In this document: positions 42,930 to 53,432 of the stretch, in pieces | How the letters are laid out: every line of letters begins with the position of its first letter | Position numbering within the stretch: the first letter of the stretch is position 1 | Source: Diphasiastrum complanatum | Lineage: Eukaryota; Streptophyta; Lycopodiopsida; Lycopodiales; Lycopodiaceae | Direction: 5' to 3' | DNA: 64,000 nucleotides | NCBI GenBank assembly: GCA_029204225.1 | Contig: CM055097.1 | Span: forward strand, 53,375,592-53,439,591 | Notes under the pieces: model-generated | Database searches by the model: none | What the model saw: only the letters and a program-made list of their open reading frames with translations | What the model was told of the DNA's origin: nothing | Program-made: the position numbers and the translations under genes

Positions 42930-43570
42930 CGGAGAGTGGACATACTCTCTCTGATATGCTTGTAATGTCCGGTGGAAGTCCACTAAAATATTTCAACTGT
43001 AAGGCTGGTGGATGATTGGCCAATTGGACGTATGGATGGTGATTTTATCCATAGCCGATCCCAAATCTTTCCATTTTTGTCTTCGCGTCATTGGCACGTA
43101 ATAAGGATCTACGCGCAACTGGCGAGGGTTGGCGACATAACTCCTAATTGATTCTAGAGTTTTCTCAAAAACCGTGATTCTCCATGCTAGCTGCTCTCCC
43201 AGTGCAGGTATTTTGTCCAATTCTTTGCCGGCCTCGATCTCGGAGGTCTTAAATTTGAGAACCCATCTACCACGTGAGGACTCATGTAGATGCTTCTTTA
43301 AGAAGGTCCCTTGTGTGTAGCTTCTTGGAAGGTGATATAAAACTTGGATTTCTCTTCCTTCCACGTACTGAAAGCAAGAGTGATGAAATCCATATTGATG
43401 CATCCCGAAAAGACTCTCTCATGAATACCCATTGCAGTAAGTAGAGGCTCCGCAAGGGTCATCCACTGAGTGACCATGCTTGTGCTAGGAAGAATCGTGA
43501 TGTCCGTTGCAGATGGGACATCACGATGGATAGTATAGCACGGAGACTGGGAAGTATCAGTAGACAACAT
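42217..43570 (-). pseudogene. Accessory ORF of the gypsy family, copy A (most complete)
   Basis: Starts at ATG 43568-43570 and reads MLSTDTSQSPCYTIHRDV, INMDFITLAFSTWKEEK, then after a frameshift near 43300 WVLKFKTSEIEAGKELDKIP and RRQKWKDLGSAMDKI. A single TGA (near 43001) interrupts QPYS-NILVDF. The C-terminal block is FAKDLTLLASVATKWDDCLP, LAFDPNK and LYFREAMMGGSWESRF. About 340 residues in all, without membrane segments or known motif. TATA-like CCTATAAG (43705-43712) stands about 140 bp upstream of the start, as in copy C. It lies between integrase (44338) and the 3' LTR (42145) on the same strand. Function unknown; env-like position but not env-like in sequence. Confidence 0.7.
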
Positions 43571-43704
43571 GATGATCAGAAAGGAATTATAACCGCGTGA
43601 GAGTGTATCAGAAGGCAATGCAAGAAATTTGGAATGCTTTGGTCGCAAGAAAAATTTGCAAGAGCTTCGCTAGCACAAGTGAGGAATGAATCGAATTCAG
43701 CCAA

Positions 43705-43712
43705 CTTATAGG
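43705..43712 (-). promoter_or_regulatory. TATA-like element upstream of accessory ORF copy A
   Basis: Minus strand CCTATAAG, about 140 bp before the ATG. Copy C has CCTATAAAAGGG at the same distance, and 'GCTGAATTCGATT.CATT.CTCACTTGTGCTAGC' is conserved just downstream in both (shown with gaps). This suggests an internal promoter with a conserved transcribed leader. Confidence 0.5.
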
Positions 43713-44337
43713 TAAATTTGGTGGGTCCACTACATTGAATAGTAGTTGGGCTGATGAGGCATGTACAATACTGTAAAAATAGGCTATAAAAATCTCGACG
43801 AAGGTTTCTAGGGATCTGAACCTATCAGGCGAACGTTTTCTAGGGCTAGTGAAGGATGAACCTTCGTCAAGTTACTGTCATAAATGCTTTTTTTCACAAT
43901 CTGAACCTATGGACAGTCTAATTTTGACATTTTAAGATCATCTAGCAGGTCGACGAAGGTTCATAATGATGTTATGATGCTCGATGAAGGTTCCCAAAAT
44001 GGCATATCACTGAACATTCGTCTGACTCAAAAATTGAATTTTCTCTAGTCAGAAATCTTCGCCCACCTCAATTTAGATAAATCAAGGGTGAGAGCTCAGC
44101 GAAGGCTTTTGATACTGTATTGGCCAAATCTGCCCAAAACAGTGGTTTTCTAAGTCATTTTCCATTAAAATATTGTGCTTCCTTTCCCTTATGTTGATGA
44201 CTTCCTGACTTTTTCTCATCAGTCTTTCCTTATTATTATTATTATATTTTTTTAACTGTCTTTTTTCAAAAAAAGTCAGCAAATTAATTACTGAAAACAG
44301 AAAATTAAAAACAAATAAAATGAAAAATATATTGAGA
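43713..44337. other. Spacer between integrase and accessory ORF
   Basis: No coding frame of note. Between 43790 and 44120 'cgaaggtt(c/t)' or 'gaaggttcc' recurs about six times at irregular spacing (for example near 43799, 43857, 43974 and 44000), always after a short 'cga' or 'tga'. This might be a degenerate repeat or part of the element's 3' region. Confidence 0.45.
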
Positions 44338-46937
44338 TCAGGTTTGCTGAACTGGCGGAGCAGGCTGCCGAAACTTGCGTAATCGGCTGCCATTTATCGG
44401 AGTATCAAATTGTTTTCCATCCAAGTGCTCCAAAATTACTGCGCCATAGTTCAGGATTTCTTTCACTTTATACGGGCCTTCTCCAGTAAACTTCAACTTA
44501 CCCTTGATCAGCTTGGTTTTGTACATCAATACAAGGTCTCCTGCTTCCAGATCTTTCTTGTGCAATCGACAATCGTGCCATGCCTTGTGGCGGGCTTTCT
44601 CTGCTGCTAAGGCATGAACTGCCATCAATCGGGTTTCACATAATTTGTGCAACACTTCATGATGAAATTGTAAAGACTGATCATCATTTAATCGTTCCAT
44701 TGCTGCTATGCGTAAAGATGGGATTACAAATTCAATTGGCATAACAACATCTTGACCATAAACCAGTTGAAAAGTTGTTTGATTTTTACTATTTTTGTAA
44801 GCAAATCTGAATGCCCATAATGCTGCATACAGTTTATGTTCCCTAACAGAGCGACTCGCTTCAACTGTCTTTGTAATAATGGTGCAAAGAATCTTATTGG
44901 AAAATTCAGCTTGGCCATTCCTTCTGGGATAATAGAGAGTACTAAATCTGTGTATAACAAAAAAATCATCCAGTTAACACTTTATTGTTTGATTAACAAA
45001 GTGTGTACCCCGATCATTGACAATTTTGGTCAGACATCCAAATCTGATTATAATATTTTCAAATAGAAAATTGGCCGTAGATTTCACATCAGGCACTTTG
45101 ACAGCTTTGGCTTCAACCCACTTGGTCATATAATCAGTTGCGACGATAATGTAGCAGGCCTGAGATCCTTGAGCAGCGTGATGAATAGGACCAACATAAT
45201 ATAGTCCCCATTTTTGAAACGGTGCTTGCTATGAAACCGGATGTAAGGGTTCATAATTCTATCGAGTAGGCCGTCGTGCTCGCTGGCAGACATCACATGT
45301 CTGAATAAAATTTTGTGTGTCCTTATGAAGCGTAGGCCACCAACAACCGGATTGCAAAAGTTTGCGAACAGTAATATCTGTAGAAAAGTGTCCTCCACCC
45401 ATGCCATCATGTGAAAACATGATTAAATCTGGAACTTCATGCGGTAAAACACATCTTCGTAAAATATTATCTGATCCACGACGATACAATTGTCCTGCAA
45501 TTAATTGATAAGGTTGAGCCTTATGAATCAATTGTCTTTTATGTACTTTTGTCAAAGAGTCATTCGGTTGTCCTAGCATCAGGTACTCAACAATATTTGC
45601 CGCCCACTTAGGTACCGCTTCAACACAGAACAACGCAGCATCTGGCAGTTCATCATCCACTTCAGTATTAACTGGTGCGGATTCAATTCGCGAAACGTGA
45701 TCGGCTAGATAATGTTGCTTCCCCTTTCTGACCACAATTCGAAAGTCAAATTCAGTCAATAATAATAACCATCTTGCAATATGTCCAGTATTACACGTCT
45801 TATTTACAAAGTAAAGTAACGGTTGATGATCCGTATAAAATGAAAAATGCGTTTCCATGAGGTAGTGACAAAATTTTCGAACAGAAAAAATCATGGCTAG
45901 CGCTTCACGTTCTGTTGTTGAATAATTCTTCTCTAGATTTTAAGTTGTCTGCTTGCAAATCGTATAGGATAATCCTTCTTATAGTCACTTGGCTGCATCA
46001 AAACTACATCAAAACCGCCGTTTGATCAGCTAGCTTAATAGCAAAAGTAGTAGGCTTAATCTTTGTAAGGCCCCATTTTGTACATAGCTTTGTAGAAACC
46101 GCCGTCTATCATGGTTGCTTCTTTAGAAAATTGTCTATGTTGTATCAACAGAGTGATATTCTTTTGTTTACTTTCCCAAGTGGCTTCAACATGGAGTACA
46201 TCATTAGATTCTTCAAATCCAGCACAAAAAAGAGACTCCTGATGGTCTTCTGATTCTTCTTGAGCTAACTTTTGCGCTAAGACTTCTTTTGCTTTTGGCA
46301 CCAACTTTAGGAACTTTCCGAATGAAATATTGATCTTGATAGACAAAATATTCATGAGTAATTTTGTATGCGGTGCTTTAGGTTCAGTCATCTTGAAGGG
46401 TTCTTCGTGATGATGTAATTGATCATTCATATCCGCACGTGAATTTCTTGGAGTCTGCAATGGTGAAGACCGAACTTCAGTTGTTACTTTAGCAGCTTCA
46501 CATTCATCTTCTTCTTGCAGATGTTTAATCCACTGTCTCATATCCTGATATTTTCATTTTTCTACATTAAGATTTAGATAGACTTTCGATGCTATCTGTG
46601 GTTCGTTTAATGGTATAGAATCAGCAGGTACTGAATCCACTACTGGTTCTTTTTGCTTTTGTGCTCTGGTGACCACCATCAAGGGTGCACTTGGTTTATT
46701 ATGAGCTACCGATCCTTGCTTGATTGTTATCAAATTTACAGGTGCTGTAGTTGGTGGTGGCTTCGGTCTTGCTGGACAGTCTTTATAGCAATGCCCATAT
46801 CCACAGTCACGACAGAATGGTACAAATTTTTCTTTATTTGGGCATTCTGCAACTCTATGATTTTCTCCACATGAGAACCTGATATAGGAACCGACGATTC
46901 TTAATAGAGTAATAACCGACAGATTGAGAGCCGCCAA
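44338..46937 (-). pseudogene. Ty3/gypsy element 2: gag end-PR-(RT deleted)-RNase H-INT
   Basis: Minus-strand order: gag knuckles CGENHRVAECPNK and CRDCGYGHCYKDC (46554-46937), protease region up to ATMIDGG and a frame-shifted KPTTFAIKLAD (46030-46541), then immediately the end of RT and RNase H (GFDVVLMQPSDYKKDYPIRF, near 45960-46020; FSFYTDHQPLLYFVNKT, 45894 onward), integrase H2C2 finger (HDGMGGGHFS...CDVCQRA, 45259-45500) and integrase C-terminus (LVLMYKTKLIKGKLKFTGEGPYKV, shown partly, 44338-44742). RT is absent: an internal deletion joins protease to RNase H near 46025. Gag start and 5' LTR are missing. The gag-protease matches gypsy element 1. Confidence 0.85.
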
Positions 46938-47087
46938 GATTTATCTTATAAGATATCATTGAGAACCGCCAGGTGCAAATAATTTAAATGTAATCCAATA
47001 CCCTGAACGGGCGGTTCTTAGTTTCAAAAAAAAGGGCGATACCCTGAACCGGCGGGTATCACAAATATGTGAGAACCGCCCAACACT
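46880..47087. repeat. Cluster of AACCGCC repeats with inverted copies
   Basis: 'gagaaccgcc' occurs at about 46964 and 47070, diverged forms ('gaaccgacgat', 'gagagccgcc') near 46889 and 46928, and the complement 'ggcggttctta' near 47012. 'accctgaac.ggcgg' is duplicated at 47001 and 47041. The mixture of direct and inverted copies suggests a small foldback or MITE-like element at the truncated end of gypsy element 2. Confidence 0.55.
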
Positions 47088-47380
47088 GGTTAGAACTAGC
47101 ACACTTGTGAAAAGTTGGTAGAATTTCATGCATGGCAAGTGACAAATGCCACATAGACTCTATATGTCACTTTAGATGTCATTTTGTAATGAATGGATGT
47201 GGTTCTACCTTGAGCTACCTCAAACTCCATAAATATGTGTAGCTCTCCTCACAATCAATGATGAAGACCCAAATTTTTGTAGCTACCTCATGCCATTTTG
47301 GATCTAAACTATTTTGCTTGTTATGTCTCTATCTTTCTCTCTCTAACTCATGTTGAAGCTAATGCTTATATACTAACCAC
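47088..47380 (+). repeat. Fragment of copia element 4-type LTR
   Basis: Closely matches 38815-39090 from 'agaactagcacacttgt' to 'gaagctaatgcttata', with one 20-bp insertion. It is cut at both sides. No copia coding sequence is attached. Confidence 0.85.
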
Positions 47381-48309
47381 GGATGGTGGATGGCCCGCTC
47401 TGGTGTTTCATAGAGGTCGGGTCCAGCTGACTTCATAATTGACAAAATGAACAACACTTCAAACCTTGACGATTCTATATAGCCGGTTAATTCACAAGTC
47501 TGATCTAGCAAACTGTAAAATAACCAACCTACAATTCTTTTTGTAAACGCATTTACTTCAATACGAATCTTGGCTACAATTTTCGGTTAATACATCAAGG
47601 AACGAAAAAGCAATTACACCACAGTTACTAAGCATTACAATAATTCCAATCCGAACTCCAACGATTCGCTACCAAACTTCAAATAGTTTACTTGGTTTAA
47701 GAAATTCAACCATAGCCTATGAACTTTGATCACTTTGTAATCAAACTCCCATCAAAGAATTAGAAAGTTAATGGCGATTCCAAAACCTCACACTAAACGT
47801 TAAGGCAAATGCGTTGAATCCTAGTCTACGTCTTCACATGTCAGATGGTTCCCTATCTTTCAATAAAGGCGTTTTGTTCAGTAAAGGTTCTTTGGTGAGG
47901 CAGGCTCCGACGAGTTGTTCCAAGCTCTCCACAGGTGCAGCGATGGATCAACGAGTTTTCATAGCAAATGAAGCCATGACAAGCTTGCTCATGAATGTTG
48001 ACAGTGGTGGCTCATTTCTTCATAGTTGGCCCTTGTACTAGTGAAGACATTCCACTCAAAAGGTTGCTCAACAAGTAGTCATACATGGCTCCTCAACAAT
48101 GTTGCTTTCACAATACTCATTAGAACTATATGCACTCTTGGTACAAGGGACCTATCATGAGTATCTAATTGTAAATACAAATATTGTAATGCTAGCAAAG
48201 ATAAAGCTTTCTGATGATTTCACTTCTCAAAGATCCCTCAACAAGTGGATTTCTAATCTATAAAAACTCTCTCTATCCCATCTTGCAACACCTCCCACTT
48301 GACCTTGAG
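47381..48309. other. No recognisable gene; possible outer part of long gypsy LTR
   Basis: Only one frame above 70 codons (47814-48041), without motifs. Since the other copy of the adjacent LTR is truncated at 31443, this stretch may hold the beginning of the same LTR, but nothing in the window can confirm it. Confidence 0.4.
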
Positions 48310-49855
48310 GCTCTCTCAAGCAGTAAGCAAACTCCCCAACTAATCACCATGACTTTTAATTTACTGGTTTCCAAGCATCCTCAAACAAGCAATAATACTC
48401 TCAAACATACTACACTTCACTCTCGTGCATTCAATTGTAGACACTACGAACCTTCAATCAAACCTGTCATGGGGAAGGTAATCTCAAAGCAATTAACATT
48501 GAATAAGTACCTCTCAAAATTTAGTATACTATGTTCTCAATTGACGATACTAGCATGGGAGACCACGAGACGACAAAGTGAAGTTAACTTCTCACATCCC
48601 ATACAAAGCACTAGTATTGAGCAATAAGAAAGTAGGCATACCAAATTTCATTATCAACTTATCAACATTCAATCAACAACCCAAAGGCATTCCAACTCAC
48701 ATGACTTCTAACTAACTCTCAACAATTGGAATGAAACTCTCAATCAACATGGCATCCTACTATCACATCAAACTCATCAAGCTCTCAACTCTCAACTTAG
48801 CAACTATCAACATCATATCATTATCCCATTCTCACATCAAACTATTACATCATCATCCAACTACATTCAACTGAAAGAGTGGCCTCCTTTTATAGTAAAT
48901 TCCAAGTGTCTCCCTTCAAAATGAGGCTTTGCCAATTTTCATGCCCTTCAAGCCCTCTTTGCCATTTGTCCTCAACCCATTTGATAGTACACCTAGTGGC
49001 CTCCATAAGAGAGTGGGGGAGTGGTGCATTCAAGGCCCTCTTCCAAAACTAGCCAAGATGCCATTTTTGTCAAAGGCTAGGGAGGCCATTCAAGTTTCCC
49101 CTTTTGCACACCCTAGAAGCCCAAAATGTCAATGGCTAGTGGGTGTACCTCCCAAATTTTTTAGCCTCCAAGGTGTTTTGGCATTTAATATCCAAATTTT
49201 GGGTGAGGCCCTTTTTCAACCCCTATTTTTTGTAGGCGGCCCTCATTTTTCTTTGGGTACCTTCGTTTTTGGCCCTTCTTCGGTTTTTTTAAGGGTCGTG
49301 CGCCCACTGCTCATTTGTCTGGGTTTTTGGCCTGTTGGGTAACCACTTGGCCCACACATTTCGTTAATTGTCCGTAAATTGCCCAAACTTTGCCGTTAGG
49401 GTTCCTGTGACTCCTTGACACTGAATCCATATTTCTTGGTCCCGTTTTTGCCCAGAAATTTTCTTTCTCGGTTTTTTCTTCTGTTGTTGACTTTTTCGGC
49501 ATTCATGACTAGGGCTCCCACGACAACACGGTTTCCCTAAAAAATACATTGAGTGATCATGTATTAGTAAAAATGGACTCAGTACATGGTGAGATTTTAG
49601 CACGGTCATACCGGCTATTTTTTTTACAACTGGCCCATTTTGTGAAAAGCCGTAAAATATTTATCGGCCATTTCTAAGGCCGCAAAATTTGCTCTAGCCT
49701 CATTTAGGGCGGGCTGGGACCCAATTCTAAGGCAAATTTGTGACAAATTTTCTCTAATAACCGGGTTTTACATGCCAATTTTTTCAATTATTGCGAACCT
49801 AAACTTCAATATTAGTCCAATTTTTCGTGTGAAAATATCGGCTAACATTGGCGAC
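48310..49855 (+). repeat. Long gypsy LTR (copy 2 of inverted pair)
   Basis: Matches 29929-31443 in inverted orientation with scattered substitutions, many of them C-to-T type. It ends ...GGCTAACA at 49855 and is followed at once by a primer-binding-site-like sequence, so it is a 5' LTR in plus orientation. The start is uncertain because the other copy is truncated there. Confidence 0.75.
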
Positions 49856-49856
49856 T

Positions 49857-49873
49857 ACCACTGGGTAGTATGG
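49857..49873 (+). other. Putative primer-binding site
   Basis: TGGCGACTACCACTGGG directly follows the LTR end CA plus one base. The pattern TGGCGACT..CTGGG is seen at plant gypsy primer sites. The exact tRNA cannot be decided here. Confidence 0.5.
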
Positions 49874-50967
49874 TCCCCATACGGCGGACCTAGAGTCTCT
49901 GGTTCTACAGACCAGCTCCTGGTGGTGGATCAAGTTAGTGGGCTCAGCACCCTTGCTAGGTGATGCTAACCACAGTGAGCTGGTAGGATGTCTTCAACAA
50001 CTTCCTACCCAAAGGCCATCGATTTAGCCCTTAGAATCCACTTGCAACCGGATTGGATTTAACCACAACATCTTTGAACAATTTGGTGTCTTCATATCTG
50101 CAAAAACCCAGCTATGACCTAAATGGCAAATGCTCCCATTCCCATCAGTGTAAGACAATGCCCACCCAAGCATGGAGGGATATGCAAATGCAAATCTTAG
50201 GATTGGAGATGGGATGATTTGGATGCAAGTCATCAGTATTGTGTCTAACACCATGTCATTGATGTGTGTGTGAATGCATACGCAATAAGGTTTTGAAACC
50301 GGTCCAGACTGGTGATTACCAATTTTTTTTTTTTTTAGACATTCAACTTATACTCTCTAAGAACTGATTCAACAGGGAATAACCATCTAGTCTCCTCTCT
50401 ATACTGACTCTTCTCTCAAGCCCTATATTTTGACAGTAGTCCATGTAGGACAACTTATTGTCCTAAGACCCAATACACAAGATGGTAGGAAGTACTGGTT
50501 TTCCGCTAGTCTATGGAATCAATTAGAAAAATCATCATCACCTCTTATGGATGTGTGAGGCGTCACTCATCCTCACAAATTGGTTTGAGATCTGATAGAG
50601 ATGGTTGAAGTCTTTTTTTTTTCTTTTTTTTCTCTTTTTTCTCTTACTTTTTTCTCACTCTTTCTTTGTCTCTCTTTTTCTGTTTTTTTTTTAATATATA
50701 TATTTCTCTTCTGTGCCTTAGCCATTGGGCGATGGAGTCACTCCCCACCCCACTGCACTGTTTTTGTTCCCACTTTTTCCTCTCTCAACCCCCCCTCAAC
50801 TATGCGTCTATACAGTCATTTATTCCCATAGAAGTTAGCAAATGCCCAAATGCAGCTCAAAGTTTTTATAGAGATGCAATAAATATGCATGCATAGAAAA
50901 CTGAGACTTGCAACAGATGATCACCATACCGTGTCTAGTGTATGATGCATAATAGTGAGGTGGGTGG
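49874..50967. other. Non-coding stretch with pyrimidine-rich block
   Basis: No gene recognised. 50607-50700 is a nearly pure T/C tract (purine on the minus strand), a possible polypurine tract for the minus-strand ORF to the right, followed by 'atatatat'. Confidence 0.45.
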
Positions 50968-51996
50968 TTACAGTGCATTTCTGCACATTTCTGTTCGTTG
51001 TTTTTTCAACTCCCTGGTGTAATTGGGATCCAATTCTGCCATATCCACAAGGGCTGGATTGGCACCTTCCAAAAACTTAAAATAAAACATCTCATTTAGG
51101 GTTTTGCGTTCCTTGGAAGTTTTGTCACGCATCTGCAGGTACAATGCTAGGTCCGCTCCTGTCTCCATGGACTCATTGGGGCTGTACCACCATTTGGTAA
51201 GGTGAATTCTGGTGGGTTTAGTCTTAGCACCCCAAGGTTGTAGTAACCAATTCTGCAGGCAGTAGGCATAGTGGCCAGCCAATCTAATGATATCATCTTT
51301 CGGGTGCGCGACAACAACTGAGAACCTACATAAGCTCTCGCAGGAATCTTTGTAGTTTTCAAAACTACCTGCGATGAGTGGCCATGTGAATCTGAGGGCG
51401 GAACTCGTGGATGGTCGTAGCTCAAAAACCTGGACATCTAGGGGAAACTCCATGGGTGGTAGATATAAACTGTAGGCATCGAAGTTTTTGTAGAACAGAC
51501 TATCTGACAAATTTTTTTTGCGGTGCACAGGGTTAGTGGGTAAAGGGTTGCGGGAACTCTTAGGCCTGATTGGTCCTCTTGCAACTTCTTTTCTCTGATA
51601 CTCATGTAACCGCCTGGCTAGCATGGCCACGGTAGTTTCGATTGCAGCTAGTTCCACCTTGGTGTTGGCTAGGGTCTTTTCTAGCCCTTTATACCCCTCC
51701 CTATGGCTTATCTGTCGTCTGTCATTAGCCTCCTTGAGGTCATTGAACTTCTGCTTCCAGGTATCTCGCTCCTTATTGATGCTAACTAGCTCGTTAGTGG
51801 CTCTGATTCGTAGGTTCTTTTGTTTCTTCAATTCTTCTTTCAGACATTGGATTTCTATGTCGGTCCTCTGTCCTTCCTTCAGTACGCACCTCATCAGTTT
51901 TCTATGGCGTTGGTCGGGCTGATTATTGCTTTGTGAGTCTTCCATACTCTTTTTAGCAGTGAATTCCATCACCTGTGTTTTAGCATTTATGTACAT
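50968..51996 (-). CDS. Unrecognised coiled-coil protein, retroelement-associated
   Basis: A complete 342-codon frame on the minus strand; M11 or M18 may be the real start. Residues about 35-130 look coiled-coil and highly charged (LKEELKKQKNLRIRATNELV, TWKQKFNDLKEANDR). A basic/proline linker follows (GPIRPKSSRNPLPTNP), then a globular part with Trp-rich blocks (LQNWLLQPWGAKTKPTRIHL, TKWWYSPNES). It matches no gag, pol or env motif I know. A gypsy-type RNase H fragment lies upstream on the same strand (52181-52450), so it is probably an extra ORF or an unusual gag of a gypsy element. The open frame without stops is notable among the decayed neighbours. Confidence 0.55.
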   Translation of the reverse strand: MYINAKTQVMEFTAKKSMEDSQSNNQPDQRHRKLMRCVLKEGQRTDIEIQCLKEELKKQKNLRIRATNELVSINKERDTWKQKFNDLKEANDRRQISHREGYKGLEKTLANTKVELAAIETTVAMLARRLHEYQRKEVARGPIRPKSSRNPLPTNPVHRKKNLSDSLFYKNFDAYSLYLPPMEFPLDVQVFELRPSTSSALRFTWPLIAGSFENYKDSCESLCRFSVVVAHPKDDIIRLAGHYAYCLQNWLLQPWGAKTKPTRIHLTKWWYSPNESMETGADLALYLQMRDKTSKERKTLNEMFYFKFLEGANPALVDMAELDPNYTRELKKQRTEMCRNAL

Positions 51997-52180
51997 GAAT
52001 ATACAATGTGTTGAATGTACAAAAAATCTTTAAGATGTACACCCCTCTCCCCTTCCGTGTGTATCTATCAGGTTCATGCTAGGGTAGGGGTTTTACTATG
52101 TACTTAGGCCGTGTGAATTAACCCATGGGTTATGCTACTATGGTGTGACCTAAAACAAGTTCTAGATAGTTCATGGCTCA

Positions 52181-52450
52181 TTAACTGATGTAATTGGCTA
52201 GGAGTTCGGGATTCTCTAGACCTATTTGGTTTATCAGACTTCTGATCCACCGAACTCCATACCATGCTTGGGCTTTTAGGACTGTCCATAGCTCCGTAGC
52301 AATGGTTATGGGCGAAATGACTACCCTACCTGGCTCACATTGCCAGTAATGATCGTGGTCGTAGGCTATTGCAGCTAGACTATCAGCATGTTGGTTCTGT
52401 GCTCGTGGAATATGCATCCATTCGACATGGGAAAACACCTGTCTTTTCAT
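52181..52450 (-). pseudogene. Gypsy RNase H C-terminal fragment
   Basis: Carries MHIPRAQNQHADSLAAIAYD, the 'HIPR..N..AD.LA.LA' end block of plant gypsy (Tat-type) RNase H, then WYGVRWIRSLINQIGLENPE. Upstream the frame is lost near 52450, where unrelated sequence starts. No integrase is found downstream. Confidence 0.7.
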
Positions 52451-52589
52451 GTTGTTTGTGAATACACTATATATACAATTTTCTCTTTGTTATACAAAGC
52501 TTTTGTTGTGCCATCTTTGAGAGCTTGTGAGGAGTGTCTATGGTGATTGATTGATGTGACAACAAGTCTGTAACTGCAGGATGTTCAAT

Positions 52590-53002
52590 GGCGTGCGGAG
52601 CAACAATCAGTTAGATATGCAAAAAGCAAACCTTGGTAGCTCAATCCTCTTGCGAAGCTGAATACGTCGCAACTTCAAAGGTGGCGAAAGAGGTAGTTTA
52701 GTTGCGGATGATGCTGGAGGTAATTGGGATACCACAAGGAGGACCATGCACGATGATGATGGACTCTCAGAGTGCCATTTATCTGTCCCATGATCCAGTC
52801 TTCCATTCAAAGACAAAGCACATACCTTTGAAGTACCATCACATTCGAGATTTGATCTCGAAAGGAGAGCTCCAGGTCCAGTACATAAAGTCTGAACACA
52901 TGATTGCGGATCTGCTCACGAAGCCATTCGACAAGCCACTCTTCGCAAAGCAAAGAAGGGCAATTGGATTAAACATGCAAAGCTGCAAGGTTCAAGAGAG
53001 AG
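52590..53002 (+). pseudogene. Copia RNase H C-terminal fragment and polypurine tract
   Basis: Plus-strand frames read SSCEAEYVATSKVAKEVV (with one stop), MMDSQSAIYLSHDPVFHSKT and IADLLTKPFDKPLF, the end of copia RNase H. AAGAGAGAG (52994-53002) is the polypurine tract in front of the LTR. Everything upstream of RNase H is missing. Confidence 0.85.
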
Positions 53003-53430
53003 TGTCAGAAATGGTGAACTCCTGCAACTTTGTCGCGACGCAAAGCGAAGCGATACGAAGCGAAGGTCGAACGATGAACAATTCGCGAAAGTCAACATAC
53101 CTCGAAACCCTAAGACACGAAGCGAAGCGAAACTCAAAGGTTGAATAATTGACGAAAGTCAAACATGACTCCAAAACAAAAAAGACACGATGCAACACAA
53201 AACGAAAGAAAATCTTTCGCGCTGCCAGTTGGCAGCTCAACAGGCGTGAAGTCTTAAACTTCACGCCCAGCTGAAACGACTAGTAATAACGGAGAGTAAC
53301 TGATTAGTTGATTAACGTTAACTACTCTTGTAATTCTGTTTAGTTATCTTGTAAACTCCACACAGTGGGAGAAACACCTTGTTACCTTGTCAAAAGTAAG
53401 TAATAATGATTCTGAAGCGATAATGCCTCA
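53003..53430 (+). repeat. Copia 3' LTR with GAAGCGAA-type repeats
   Basis: Starts TGTCAGAAATGG directly after the polypurine tract. 53035-53210 contains many 'cgaagcgaa/cgaaagtcaa' variants. The right end is uncertain. Confidence 0.6.
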
Positions 53431-53432
53431 TT

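Noticed and set aside
50601-50896. Frames rich in Phe/Leu/Ser that look like membrane segments.
   Set aside because: They come from the T/C-rich tract at 50607-50700.
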